From NCBI RefSeq assembly GCF_900113035.1, contig NZ_FONX01000003.1:1-64000 (forward strand): 64,000 bases of DNA, in the 5' to 3' direction. A model generated the notes under the pieces. It was not told the DNA's origin and made no database searches. It was given only the letters and a program-made list of their open reading frames with translations. A program made the position numbers and the translations under genes. The stretch comes from Paracidovorax wautersii. Lineage in GTDB: Bacteria; Pseudomonadota; Gammaproteobacteria; Burkholderiales; Burkholderiaceae_C. This document shows, piece after piece, positions 28,500 to 36,830 of the stretch (positions are counted from its first letter, which is position 1; the number at the start of each line of letters is the position of its first letter).

Positions 28500-29482
28500 G
28501 GCAGCGTGAGGATGGTGCAGCCGGTGGTCTTGCGCGCCTCCAGGTCGCGGTGCGCCTGCTGCACGTCGGCCAGCCGGTAGCGCTGGTCGATATGGATCTT
28601 GACCGCGCCGCTTTCCACCACCTCGAAGAGGTCGTCCGCCATGGCCTGGGTGGCCTCGCGGCTGGAGATGTGGGTGAACAGCGTCTGGCGCGTGACGTAG
28701 AGCGAGCCCTTGGCGCCCAGGCTGCCGGGCGCGAACGGCGGCACCGGGCCGGAGGCGTTGCCGAAGCTGGCCATGAGGCCGAAGGGGCGCAGGCAGTCGA
28801 GCGACTTCTCCCAGGTGTCCTTGCCCACCGAGTCATAGACCACCTTCACGCCTTTGCCGCCGGTGATCTCCTTGACCCGCGCGGCGAAGTCTTCCGTGGC
28901 GTAGTTGATGGCGTGCGCCGCGCCGTTGTCCAGCGCCAGCCGGCATTTGGCGTCCGAGCCGGCCGTGCCGATGAGCTGCAGGCCCAGCGCCTTCGCCCAC
29001 TGGCAGGCGATCAGGCCCACGCCGCCGGCAGCGGCATGGAACAGCACGAAGTCGCCCGGCACCAGGCCTTCGACGGGCAGCGTCTTCTTGAGCAGGTATT
29101 GCGCGGTGAGGCCCTTGAGCATCATGGCCGCGCCGGTCTCGAAGTCGATGCCGTCCGGCAGGCGGCAGACGTTCTGCGCGGGCATCACGCGCACCTCGCA
29201 GTAGCTGCCGGGCGGGTTGGCGGCATAGGCGGCGCGGTCGCCCACGCGCAGGTGGGTGACGCCCTCGCCCACGGCCTCGACCACGCCGGCGCCTTCCATG
29301 CCGATGCCGGCGGGCATCTGCAGCGGGTAGAGGCCGGTGCGGTGATAGACGTCGATGAAGTTCAGCCCCACGGCGTGGTGGCGGATGCGGATCTGGCCCG
29401 GGCCGGGCTGGCCGACTTCGACGTCGGCCACATGCAGCTCTTCGGGGCCGCCATGCTGGCGGATCTGGACGGCGAGGCTCAT
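28496..29482 (-). CDS. qor: NADPH:quinone oxidoreductase
   Basis: 328 residues, zinc-free medium-chain reductase of the QOR family. Signatures include NFIDVYHRTGLYPLQMPAGI, the QOR motif in VLFHAAAGGVGLIACQWAKA (AAGGVG nucleotide fold), and no zinc-binding Cys cluster. It reduces quinones by one-electron transfer with NADPH in the cytoplasm. It is first in a two-gene unit with the NUDIX hydrolase (four-base overlap) and is divergent from the EamA gene. Confidence 0.94.
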   Translation of the reverse strand: MSLAVQIRQHGGPEELHVADVEVGQPGPGQIRIRHHAVGLNFIDVYHRTGLYPLQMPAGIGMEGAGVVEAVGEGVTHLRVGDRAAYAANPPGSYCEVRVMPAQNVCRLPDGIDFETGAAMMLKGLTAQYLLKKTLPVEGLVPGDFVLFHAAAGGVGLIACQWAKALGLQLIGTAGSDAKCRLALDNGAAHAINYATEDFAARVKEITGGKGVKVVYDSVGKDTWEKSLDCLRPFGLMASFGNASGPVPPFAPGSLGAKGSLYVTRQTLFTHISSREATQAMADDLFEVVESGAVKIHIDQRYRLADVQQAHRDLEARKTTGCTILTLP

Positions 29483-29608
29483 GGGGAAGGTTCTCCGGAA
29501 GGAAGCGAGGGAAGAGGAAGGACGGGGGATGGCGCGCGCCGCATCCTGCCATGTTTCCCGGCGCCCTGCAGGGCGGGCGGCCCGGTCCAGCGGCTACAGT
29601 TGCGGCCC

Positions 29609-30508
29609 ATGACGCAACGACTTTCGCCCTCCACGGTGGGCATGCTGACCGCCGCGCCGCTCCTGTGGGCCGGCAATGCGGTCGTGGGCCGGCTGGTGCA
29701 CACCATGGTGCCGCCGCTCACCCTGAATTTCATCCGCTGGGTGCTGGCCTTCGCCATCCTGCTGCCCCTGGCCTGGCGCGTGCTGCGGCCGGACAGCCCG
29801 CTCTGGCCGCACTGGCGGCGCTACGCGCTGCTGGGCCTTCTGGGCATCGGCTGCTACAACGCGCTGCAATACCTGGCGCTGCAGACCTCCACGCCGCTGA
29901 ACGTGACGCTGGTCGGCTCGGGCCTGCCGGTGTGGATGCTGGTGATCGGCGCCCTCTTCTTCGGCGCGCCGGTGACGCGCCGGCATGTGATGGGCGCGCT
30001 GCTGTCCATCGCCGGGGTGCTGGTGGTGCTGAGCCGGGGCGAATGGGGGCAGCTGCTGGCGCTGCGCCTGGTGCCGGGCGATCTCTTCATGGTGCTGGCC
30101 ACCGTGTGCTGGGGCTTCTACAGCTGGCTGCTGGCACGCACCAGCGAACCCGCCTCGGTGCGCACGGACTGGGCCGCCTTCCTGCTCGCGCAGATGGTGT
30201 TCGGTCTGGCCTGGTCGGGCGCCTTCACGGGGGCCGAATGGGCGCTGGCGCCGCGGCACATCGCCTGGGGCTGGCCGCTGGCGGCCGCGCTGGCCTTCAT
30301 CGCCGTGGGCCCGGCCGTGCTGGCCTACCGCTGGTGGGGCGTGGGCGTGCAGCGCGCGGGCCCGGCGGTGGCGAGCTTCTTCATCAACCTGACGCCGCTC
30401 TTCGCGGCAGTGCTCTCGGCCGCCTTCCTGGGCGAAGTGCCGCACCTCTATCACGCGGCGGCCTTCCTGCTCATCGTTGCGGGCATCGTGGCGTCTTCGC
30501 GGCGCTGA
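29609..30508 (+). CDS. EamA/DMT-family transporter
   Basis: 299 residues from the ATG at 29609 (MTQRLSPSTVGMLTAAPLLW). The open frame extends far upstream but only antisense to qor. Ten membrane helices in two EamA repeats (residues ~10-145 and ~155-297) place it in the drug/metabolite exporter superfamily. The substrate is unknown. It converges on the GGDEF-EAL gene, with a dispersed repeat between them. Confidence 0.92.
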   Translation: MTQRLSPSTVGMLTAAPLLWAGNAVVGRLVHTMVPPLTLNFIRWVLAFAILLPLAWRVLRPDSPLWPHWRRYALLGLLGIGCYNALQYLALQTSTPLNVTLVGSGLPVWMLVIGALFFGAPVTRRHVMGALLSIAGVLVVLSRGEWGQLLALRLVPGDLFMVLATVCWGFYSWLLARTSEPASVRTDWAAFLLAQMVFGLAWSGAFTGAEWALAPRHIAWGWPLAAALAFIAVGPAVLAYRWWGVGVQRAGPAVASFFINLTPLFAAVLSAAFLGEVPHLYHAAAFLLIVAGIVASSRR

Positions 30509-30530
30509 CCGCGCCGGCGTACCAGCCTCC

Positions 30531-30585
30531 GGATAGCCCCAGGCGCTTACCGGGCCTGCATCGCTTGCTACTTAATCGATAGCGC
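30531..30585. repeat. Dispersed extragenic repeat, copy 4
   Basis: On the minus strand: GCTATCGATTAAGTAGC, then GATGCAGGCCCGG, then TAAGCGCCTGGGGCTATCC. It fills the convergent gap between the EamA gene and the GGDEF-EAL gene. Confidence 0.6.
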
Positions 30586-33385
30586 CGGGCGCCGCCTTGG
30601 CCGCCGCTTCCGCCTGCGCCTGCTCCCGCGACCGCTCCAGGGCCAGCGCACGCAGCTGGGCGGCGGGCATGGGGCGGCCCAGCAGGTAGCCCTGGTACAG
30701 GTGGCAGCCGAAGCTGGCGAGGAAGTCGCGCTGCGCCTCGGTCTCCACGCCTTCGGCGATCACTTCGAGCTCCAGGTTGCGCGCCATGCCGATGATGGTC
30801 TGCACGATCACGCTGTCGGTGTGGCGCAGGCCCAGGTTGCGCACGAACGACTGGTCGATCTTGAGCTGGTGCAGCGGCAGCTGCGTGAGGTAGGCCAGCG
30901 ACGAGTAGCCGGTGCCGAAATCGTCCACCGAGAAGCGCACGCCCTTGGTGCGCAGCAGGTGCATCTTGGCGACGGATTCCTCCACGTTGTCCAGCACCAG
31001 CGACTCGGTCAGCTCCAGCTCCAGCAGGTGGGGCCGGATGCCGGTCTTCTGGATGACCTGGATCAGCTGGGGCACGAAGTCGGCCTGGTGGAACTGCCGC
31101 GCGCTCACGTTCACGGCCAGGTGCAGGTGGCGCAGCAGCGGGTCGTGCTCCCACAGAGCGAGCTGTTCGCAGGCGGTGCGCAGCACCCACTGGCCCAGCG
31201 GCACGATGAATTCGCTGTCTTCGGCCACGCCGATGAACTGGCCCGGCATCACCAGGCCGCGCTGCGGGTGCTGCCAGCGGATCAGCGCCTCGACGCCCAC
31301 CAGCCGCCCCGAGAGCGTGCACTGCGGCTGGTAGTGCAGCACGAACTGCCCGAAGGTCAGCGCCTCGCGCATGTCGGCCTCCAGCTTGGCGCGCGCGCTG
31401 ATGGCTTCCTGCATGGCCGGATCGAAGAAGCACAGCCCGTTGCCGCGCTGCGCCTTGACCTGGTACATGGCGATGTCGGCCTGCTTGAGCAGCTCGGCCG
31501 CCGACTGCGACTTGTGGCCGAACAGGGTCGCGCCGATGCTGCAGGTGTGCTGGTGCGCATAGGCGCCCAGCTGGTAGGGCTGGTTCAGGTGGTGCAGGAT
31601 CTTCTCGCCGATGCGGCGGGTGGTGGCCGCGGCCTCCTCGCTGTCGCTGGAGAGGTCGCGCAGCATGACCACGAACTCGTCCCCGCCCAGCCGGGCCACG
31701 GTGTCGGTGGCGCGCACCGCGCCCGACAGCCGCCGCGCCACCTGCTGCAGCAGCTGGTCGCCCACCTCGTGGCCCAGCGTGTCGTTGAGGGTCTTGAACT
31801 CGTCCAGGTCGAGGAACAGCAACGCGCCGCGCTCGCCCGAGCGTTCGGCGGCCGACTCGGCCTGGTTCAGCCGGTCCAGCAGCAGCCGGCGGTTGGGCAG
31901 GCCGGTCAGCGGGTCGTAGAAGGCCAGGCTCTCGATCTCGGCCGAGGCGCGGCGCATGTCGGTCACGTCGTTGTACGAGATGACCATGCCGCCGTCGGGC
32001 GTGGCGCGCTCGGTGATCTGGATGCAGTGGCCGTTGGGCAGCTCCTGCTCGTGCGTGCCGCGCGGAAAGCGCTGCTGCAGCATGCGCTGCCCCACCCACT
32101 CGCGGCGGGCGGCGGTGTCGTCGGTGGACAGCAGGTGGCGGGCGGACTCCTCCAGCAGTTCCTGGAACGGCATGCCCACGCGCACCACCGGCGCCAGCCA
32201 GGGGTAGATCTCCACGAAGCGCGGGTTCCACTGCAGCACGCGGTGCATGGAGTCGAGCAGCAGAAAGCCGGTGATGAGCGAGGTCAGCGCCTGCTGCAGC
32301 GTGGCCTGCGATTGCTTCATGGCGCGGCGCGCCCGGTTCATGCGGTTGAGATAGGCCACCGAGAAGCCCGCCGCCGCCAGCAGCGTGATGCCGAACATCA
32401 GCGTGACCAGCACGATGGCATTGCGCTCCGAGCGCCAGTTCGCCAGCGCGGCCTGCACCGGCAGGCTGGCGGAGATCCACAGGTCCGGATAGAGGATGGG
32501 CCGGGCCACCACCAGCGCCGGCACGCCGGACAGGCGCGCGGACAGGTTCCAGCGCGCCAGGCCGCTGCTCACGGCCAGCGAGGCATCCGGATCGCTGGAA
32601 TTGCCCGAGTCGCCGGCGGCGGGCTTGCCCTCGCGGCGGGGGGTGCCGGCGACATCCGTGCCGGCCATCAGCACCAGGTCGGCCAGCGGCATCACCGTGG
32701 CCGAGCGGCGCATCTCGCCCCGGCCGGACACGCCCAGCAGCACGTCGCCCGCGCCGTGCTCCATCGTCACTTCGAGCGCGGGAATGTCGGCCCCCTGCAT
32801 GAGCACCGACACCAGCATGTTGACCGGCACCTGGGCCAGCGCCAGCAGCCGCCGCTCCCGGCTCACCTGCAGCGTGCGGGCGAAGAAGATCACCCGCTCC
32901 GAACTGGAGAAGCTGACCGTGGGCGGGCTGGCCACCAGCACCGGCACGGGCTGGCTGATGGCCTCGTCGAAGAAGCCCGGCGGCAGATCGCGCGCCGCGT
33001 TCAGGCCCGACAGGTCCGACGCGGCCACGACCTTGCCGCTTTCGTCCATCACCGCCACGTAGCGCACCATGAGGTTCTGGCGGGCCGCGCTGCGCAGCAG
33101 CTGCCGCGCGCCCTGCCCGGAGAGCTCCTCGTCGACGCTGCCGGGCAGGTCGAGCAGTTCGCCCGTGCTGGCCAGCAGCACGTCGAACGACAGCAGCGAG
33201 CGGTTCATCGCCGCCTCGGCGCCCGAGATGAAGCGCACCACCTGGGCCTCGCTCTCGGACAGGGCCGTGTTGCGCACGTTCCAGATCAGCAACGCGGTCG
33301 CCAGCACCAGGGCCGTCAGCAGGCAGCCCGCCGCCGCCCACACGGCGATACGGGTATTGGTGGAACTGGGCTCGAAGTGCTTCAT
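30572..33385 (-). CDS. Membrane-anchored GGDEF-EAL c-di-GMP enzyme with periplasmic sensor
   Basis: 937 residues. Helix 1 (~13-36) and helix 2 (~330-355) bracket a ~290-residue periplasmic domain. Then comes a PAS-like region (about 370-480), a GGDEF domain (intact LGGDEFV, preceded by an inhibitory I-site RATD five residues upstream), and an EAL domain (VGVEALIRW, DDFGTGYSSL, IAEGVET). Both cyclase and phosphodiesterase active sites look functional. It starts inside the stop of the upstream binding-protein gene (ATGA), so the two products are probably made together. The periplasmic domain is the likely docking surface for that protein. Confidence 0.94.
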   Translation of the reverse strand: MKHFEPSSTNTRIAVWAAAGCLLTALVLATALLIWNVRNTALSESEAQVVRFISGAEAAMNRSLLSFDVLLASTGELLDLPGSVDEELSGQGARQLLRSAARQNLMVRYVAVMDESGKVVAASDLSGLNAARDLPPGFFDEAISQPVPVLVASPPTVSFSSSERVIFFARTLQVSRERRLLALAQVPVNMLVSVLMQGADIPALEVTMEHGAGDVLLGVSGRGEMRRSATVMPLADLVLMAGTDVAGTPRREGKPAAGDSGNSSDPDASLAVSSGLARWNLSARLSGVPALVVARPILYPDLWISASLPVQAALANWRSERNAIVLVTLMFGITLLAAAGFSVAYLNRMNRARRAMKQSQATLQQALTSLITGFLLLDSMHRVLQWNPRFVEIYPWLAPVVRVGMPFQELLEESARHLLSTDDTAARREWVGQRMLQQRFPRGTHEQELPNGHCIQITERATPDGGMVISYNDVTDMRRASAEIESLAFYDPLTGLPNRRLLLDRLNQAESAAERSGERGALLFLDLDEFKTLNDTLGHEVGDQLLQQVARRLSGAVRATDTVARLGGDEFVVMLRDLSSDSEEAAATTRRIGEKILHHLNQPYQLGAYAHQHTCSIGATLFGHKSQSAAELLKQADIAMYQVKAQRGNGLCFFDPAMQEAISARAKLEADMREALTFGQFVLHYQPQCTLSGRLVGVEALIRWQHPQRGLVMPGQFIGVAEDSEFIVPLGQWVLRTACEQLALWEHDPLLRHLHLAVNVSARQFHQADFVPQLIQVIQKTGIRPHLLELELTESLVLDNVEESVAKMHLLRTKGVRFSVDDFGTGYSSLAYLTQLPLHQLKIDQSFVRNLGLRHTDSVIVQTIIGMARNLELEVIAEGVETEAQRDFLASFGCHLYQGYLLGRPMPAAQLRALALERSREQAQAEAAAKAAPGAID

Positions 33386-34578
33386 GGTCCGACGAAGATA
33401 TCCGCACCGCGGCCCGTGGTACCGATGGTGCGGGCCCAGATCTGGTCGCAGCGCACGGCGCAGCGGCGCAGCCAGCGGGGCAGCACGGTGGTGCGGAAGA
33501 TTTCAACACGCAGGCGCTCGTCCGCCTCGGACACGGGCACCAGCGTCATGGCGCCCCGCCGGCCCGTGCGGCAGTCGGAGCGGCCCAGATTGCAGGCCAC
33601 GCCCTCGGAGGTCTCGCGCTCGGCGCTGTCCCAGATCGCGGCTTCCAGGCGGGCGAGTTCGGTGCGCAGCAGCTGGCGGTCCTCGGGCGGCAGGGCGTTC
33701 CAGGCCGCACGGTTGGCCCCGAACACCGCCATGCCCCAGTTGAGCGGCAGCGGATGCAGATAGCGCGTGAGCGTATCCACCCCCAGCGTGTTGCCGGCCA
33801 TGCCGCCGGTCACCGCGCATTCGGTGTCGCCCGACTCCAGGCTGTTGCGCTGCTGCGTGAAGCTGGTCACCACGGGCTCGGCGCCCACGGCGGCGATGAA
33901 GTCCGCCTGCGCCGGGGAAGACACGCGCACGCGCCGGCCCCGCAGGTCGCTCAGGCCTTTGAGCGGGTGCTTGCAGAACGTGATCTGCGCGGGGTAGATG
34001 TAGAGCGCCAGCAGCTCCACGCCCTGCTCCTGCCGCAGCGCCTGCTCCAGATAGGGGCGGAACGCCGCGGTGGCCGCGCGCAGGCTGGCGACGTCGCCGC
34101 TCAGGCCCGGCAGATCGACGGCGGTGTATTGCGGATAGATCGATGAGAAGGAACTCATCAGCGCCGTGCCGAAGGGCACCACGCCCAGCTGCAGCAGGCG
34201 CAGCATCTCGACGCCGGGAATGCCGGCCCGGTCGAACGGCACGATGTCGGCCGAGAGGCGGCCGCCGCTCAGGCGCGGCAGCTCGGCGGTCCAGAACGGA
34301 TGCTCGAAACGGGTGTACTGGCTGATGCCGCCCAGCCCGCCCACCACCCGCAGGCGGATGGGCGCGCCGGCCTGCTTGGCCGCTCGCGGCTGCGCGCCCG
34401 GGGCACTGGCCGACGCCGCAGCCGATGCGGGCGCGGCGGGGGCTGCTGGCGCCAGCTGCGGGGCCGCCGGGGCCGATGCGGCCGAAGCACACGCGCACAG
34501 GCATGCCGCCAGCCGCCTAGGGCCGGAGCGAACGAGCAGCGAAAGCGGTGAGAGCGACGAGAACGGCATCCGCGACAT
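33382..34578 (-). CDS. Orphan TRAP-type (DctP-like) solute-binding protein
   Basis: 398 residues from the ATG at 34578 (AAGGGG eight bases upstream). The N terminus is a signal sequence with an LCAC motif that could serve as a lipobox, then an Ala/Pro-rich linker to about residue 70. The mature domain shows DctP-like features: the IVPFDRAGIPGVEMLRLLQL region and the LKGLSDLRGRRVRVSSPAQA block with the substrate-binding Arg. No TRAP permease genes are adjacent. Instead the stop overlaps the GGDEF-EAL gene, so a signalling rather than transport role is likely. Confidence 0.88.
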   Translation of the reverse strand: MSRMPFSSLSPLSLLVRSGPRRLAACLCACASAASAPAAPQLAPAAPAAPASAAASASAPGAQPRAAKQAGAPIRLRVVGGLGGISQYTRFEHPFWTAELPRLSGGRLSADIVPFDRAGIPGVEMLRLLQLGVVPFGTALMSSFSSIYPQYTAVDLPGLSGDVASLRAATAAFRPYLEQALRQEQGVELLALYIYPAQITFCKHPLKGLSDLRGRRVRVSSPAQADFIAAVGAEPVVTSFTQQRNSLESGDTECAVTGGMAGNTLGVDTLTRYLHPLPLNWGMAVFGANRAAWNALPPEDRQLLRTELARLEAAIWDSAERETSEGVACNLGRSDCRTGRRGAMTLVPVSEADERLRVEIFRTTVLPRWLRRCAVRCDQIWARTIGTTGRGADIFVGP

Positions 34579-34735
34579 GGCATGACCCCTTGAATCGGGC
34601 GCAGCATCGGCAGACGCGTCCCGGCCCGTATGGCCGCCATTTTGCGTGGCGGCGGTGCCGGGAGGTGGAATGGGCCTGACTGCCGCCGAATGCATCATGA
34701 CGGCGGCCGCCCAGCCCCGGGCTGCCGCCCGCGCC

Positions 34736-35566
34736 TCAGAAGGTGCCGCCGTAGGCACCTCCGTCCGCCAGCACGTTCTGGCCGGTCATGTAGCCGGCCT
34801 GCACGCTGCAGAGGAAGGCGCAGATGGCGCCGAATTCCTGCGGCGTGCCATAGCGCCCGGCGGGAATGGCGGCCTGCTGCGCGCGGCGCACGTCGTCCAC
34901 GCTCTTGCCGGACTTGGAGGACGCGGCCTTCACCGTGGCCGCGAGCCGGTCGGTGTCGAACTTTCCGGGCAGCAGGTTGTTGATGGTCACGCCCCGCGCA
35001 GCGATGCCGCTGCGCGCCGTGCCGGCCACGAAGCCGGTGAGCCCGCTGCGCGCGCCGTTGGACAGGCCCAGGATGTCGATGGGCGCCTTCACCGCGCTGG
35101 AGGTGATGTTGACGATGCGGCCGAAGCCGCGCCCGGCCATGCCGTCCACCGTGGCCTTGATGAGCTCGATGGGCGTGAGCATGTTGGCGTCCACCGCCTT
35201 GATCCAGGCCTCGCGGTCCCAGTCGCGGAAGTCGCCCGTGGGCGGGCCGCCCGCATTGGTGACCACGATGTCGAACGCCGTGCCCGGGCCGCCCGGCACC
35301 GCGAACGCGGCGGCTCGGCCTTCGGTCGTGGTGATGTCGGCCGCCACGGAGAGCACCACGGGCTGCGGCCCCTTCATGCCGCCCGCCCGCGTGGCGTCGT
35401 CGGAGGCCGCGACCAGATGCGCGGCCGCCTGGGCCAGCGCCTCGGCATTGCGCGCATTGATGACGACGTTGACGCCCTCGCGCACCAGTGCCTCGGCGCA
35501 GCCCAGCCCCAGGCCCTTGCTGGCGCCGCACACCAGCGCCCACTTACCGGCGATACCCAGATCCAT
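34736..35566 (-). CDS. Atypical short-chain dehydrogenase lacking the YxxxK motif
   Basis: 276 residues with a clear SDR Rossmann fold (ALVCGASKGLGLG, ADITT, NAGG, GQNVLADGGAYGGTF). After the NITSSAV serine block the expected YxxxK region reads LSNGARSGLTG: Ser for Tyr and Arg for Lys. Related proteins share this variant, so it may be a distinct subfamily rather than a damaged gene. Catalysis as an ordinary 3-oxoacyl reductase is doubtful. AGGAG lies 12 bases before the start. Monocistronic. Confidence 0.85.
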   Translation of the reverse strand: MDLGIAGKWALVCGASKGLGLGCAEALVREGVNVVINARNAEALAQAAAHLVAASDDATRAGGMKGPQPVVLSVAADITTTEGRAAAFAVPGGPGTAFDIVVTNAGGPPTGDFRDWDREAWIKAVDANMLTPIELIKATVDGMAGRGFGRIVNITSSAVKAPIDILGLSNGARSGLTGFVAGTARSGIAARGVTINNLLPGKFDTDRLAATVKAASSKSGKSVDDVRRAQQAAIPAGRYGTPQEFGAICAFLCSVQAGYMTGQNVLADGGAYGGTF

Positions 35567-35689
35567 AAATCAAACGCTCCTGTGGCGGCCTTGGGGCCGC
35601 TATATCGGTTCGCCGGAATCATAGTGGCGAACAACGAAACGACCGCGCTGCGGTGGCTATCGCAGCGCCCTGCCGATTGCCTTCGCCTC

Positions 35690-35710
35690 AGAACGTGAAC
35701 ACGTTCTCAG
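35690..35710. repeat. REP-like palindrome overlapping a stop codon
   Basis: AGAACGTG (35690-35697), AA, CACGTTCT (35700-35707): a perfect 8-bp palindrome around AA, close to the element at 340-358. Its last base is the first base of the minus-strand TGA of the EamA gene. Confidence 0.65.
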
Positions 35711-36657
35711 CCCCCGCGCGGCCGGGCCATGCGCGTGAACACGAAGATGCCCGCCATCACCAGCACCGTGCCCACCGCCACGGCCGGAGTGAAGGGCTCG
35801 CCCAGCAGCCACACGCCCAGCAGGATGGTGGACAGCGGGCCGATCATGCCGGTCTGCGCCGTCAGGTCCGCCCCGATGCGCTCGATGGCCAGCATCACCA
35901 GCAGCACCGGCACCGCCGTGCAGAGCGTGGCGTTGAGCAGCGACAGCCAGATCACCTCCGGCGCCACCCACGCGGCCGACAGCGGCCGCAGCACCGCGAA
36001 CTGCAGCAGGCAGAAGAGGCACGCCACCGTGGTGGCCAGCCCCACCAGCCGCAGCGCGCCCAGGCGCCGCACCATCTCGCCGCTGTAGACGAGGTACACC
36101 GCATAGCTCACCGCCGAGAGGAACACCAGCAGCACGCCCCAGGCCACGTGCGCGCCCTGCAGGCGCACCTCGGTGCCGAACACCAGCAGCACGCCGCAGT
36201 AGCTGATGGCCATGCCCAGCAGCTGCCCCCAGCGCACGCGGCGTCCGTAGAGCACCCAGCCCAGCAGCACGACCAGCGTGGGGTTGAGATAGAGGATCAG
36301 CCGCTCCAGGCTGGCGCTGATGTAGGCCAGCCCCGCGAAGTCGAGAAAGCTCGCCAGGTAGTAGCCCGTGAAGCCCAGCCAGGCCACGCCCGCCCAGTCG
36401 CGCCGCGTGAGCGGCGCACGGCCCCGGCTGGACCACCACGCCATGGCCGCGAAGATCGGCAGCGCGAACAGCATGCGGTACATGATGAGCGTGACCGCAT
36501 CCACCCCGTGCCGGTAGGCCAGCTTGACGATGATGGCCTTGGCGCTGAAGGCGATGGCGCCGAAGAAGGCCAGCACGAGGCCGAGGGACAGCGCGGGCCT
36601 GCGCTGCGGCGGCGACGGCGGAGCTGGTGGAGGTGGGGAGGATGGATCGAGCGACAT
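35707..36657 (-). CDS. EamA/DMT-family transporter
   Basis: 316 residues from the ATG at 36657. A short Pro-rich cytoplasmic N terminus (SSPPPPAPPSPP) precedes ten membrane helices forming two EamA repeats. Motifs such as YYLASFLDFAGLAYISASLE and LLGVWLLGEPF are typical of the RhaT/EamA superfamily. The substrate is not predictable. Downstream of the tctBA unit and its terminator, so probably transcribed separately. Confidence 0.9.
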   Translation of the reverse strand: MSLDPSSPPPPAPPSPPQRRPALSLGLVLAFFGAIAFSAKAIIVKLAYRHGVDAVTLIMYRMLFALPIFAAMAWWSSRGRAPLTRRDWAGVAWLGFTGYYLASFLDFAGLAYISASLERLILYLNPTLVVLLGWVLYGRRVRWGQLLGMAISYCGVLLVFGTEVRLQGAHVAWGVLLVFLSAVSYAVYLVYSGEMVRRLGALRLVGLATTVACLFCLLQFAVLRPLSAAWVAPEVIWLSLLNATLCTAVPVLLVMLAIERIGADLTAQTGMIGPLSTILLGVWLLGEPFTPAVAVGTVLVMAGIFVFTRMARPRGG

Positions 36658-36754
36658 GAAGGCGGGAATGGCAGGAACGGAGCGGCGCCGTGGCGAAGGC
36701 GCGACGCCAAGGGCAGCCCCCAATTGTCGCGGCGTGCCGGCGGCCCCAATGCAA

Positions 36755-36774
36755 ACGGCACCCGAAGGTGCCGT
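36755..36774 (-). terminator. Terminator of tctBA with UUCG tetraloop
   Basis: On the minus strand an 8-bp stem ACGGCACC/GGTGCCGT closes on a TTCG loop and is followed by TTTGCATT, 57 bases after the tctA stop. Tetraloop plus stem is very stable. The U-tract is short. Confidence 0.6.
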
Positions 36775-36830
36775 CTCGTTGCAGCAGGCCAGGCACCGCC
36801 AGTCGCGGCGCCGGCCCGGGGGCGGTTTCG

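Noticed and set aside
30701-33763. Open frame of 1020 codons antisense to the GGDEF-EAL gene
   Set aside because: The same GC-skew artefact. The minus strand encodes clear GGDEF and EAL motifs.
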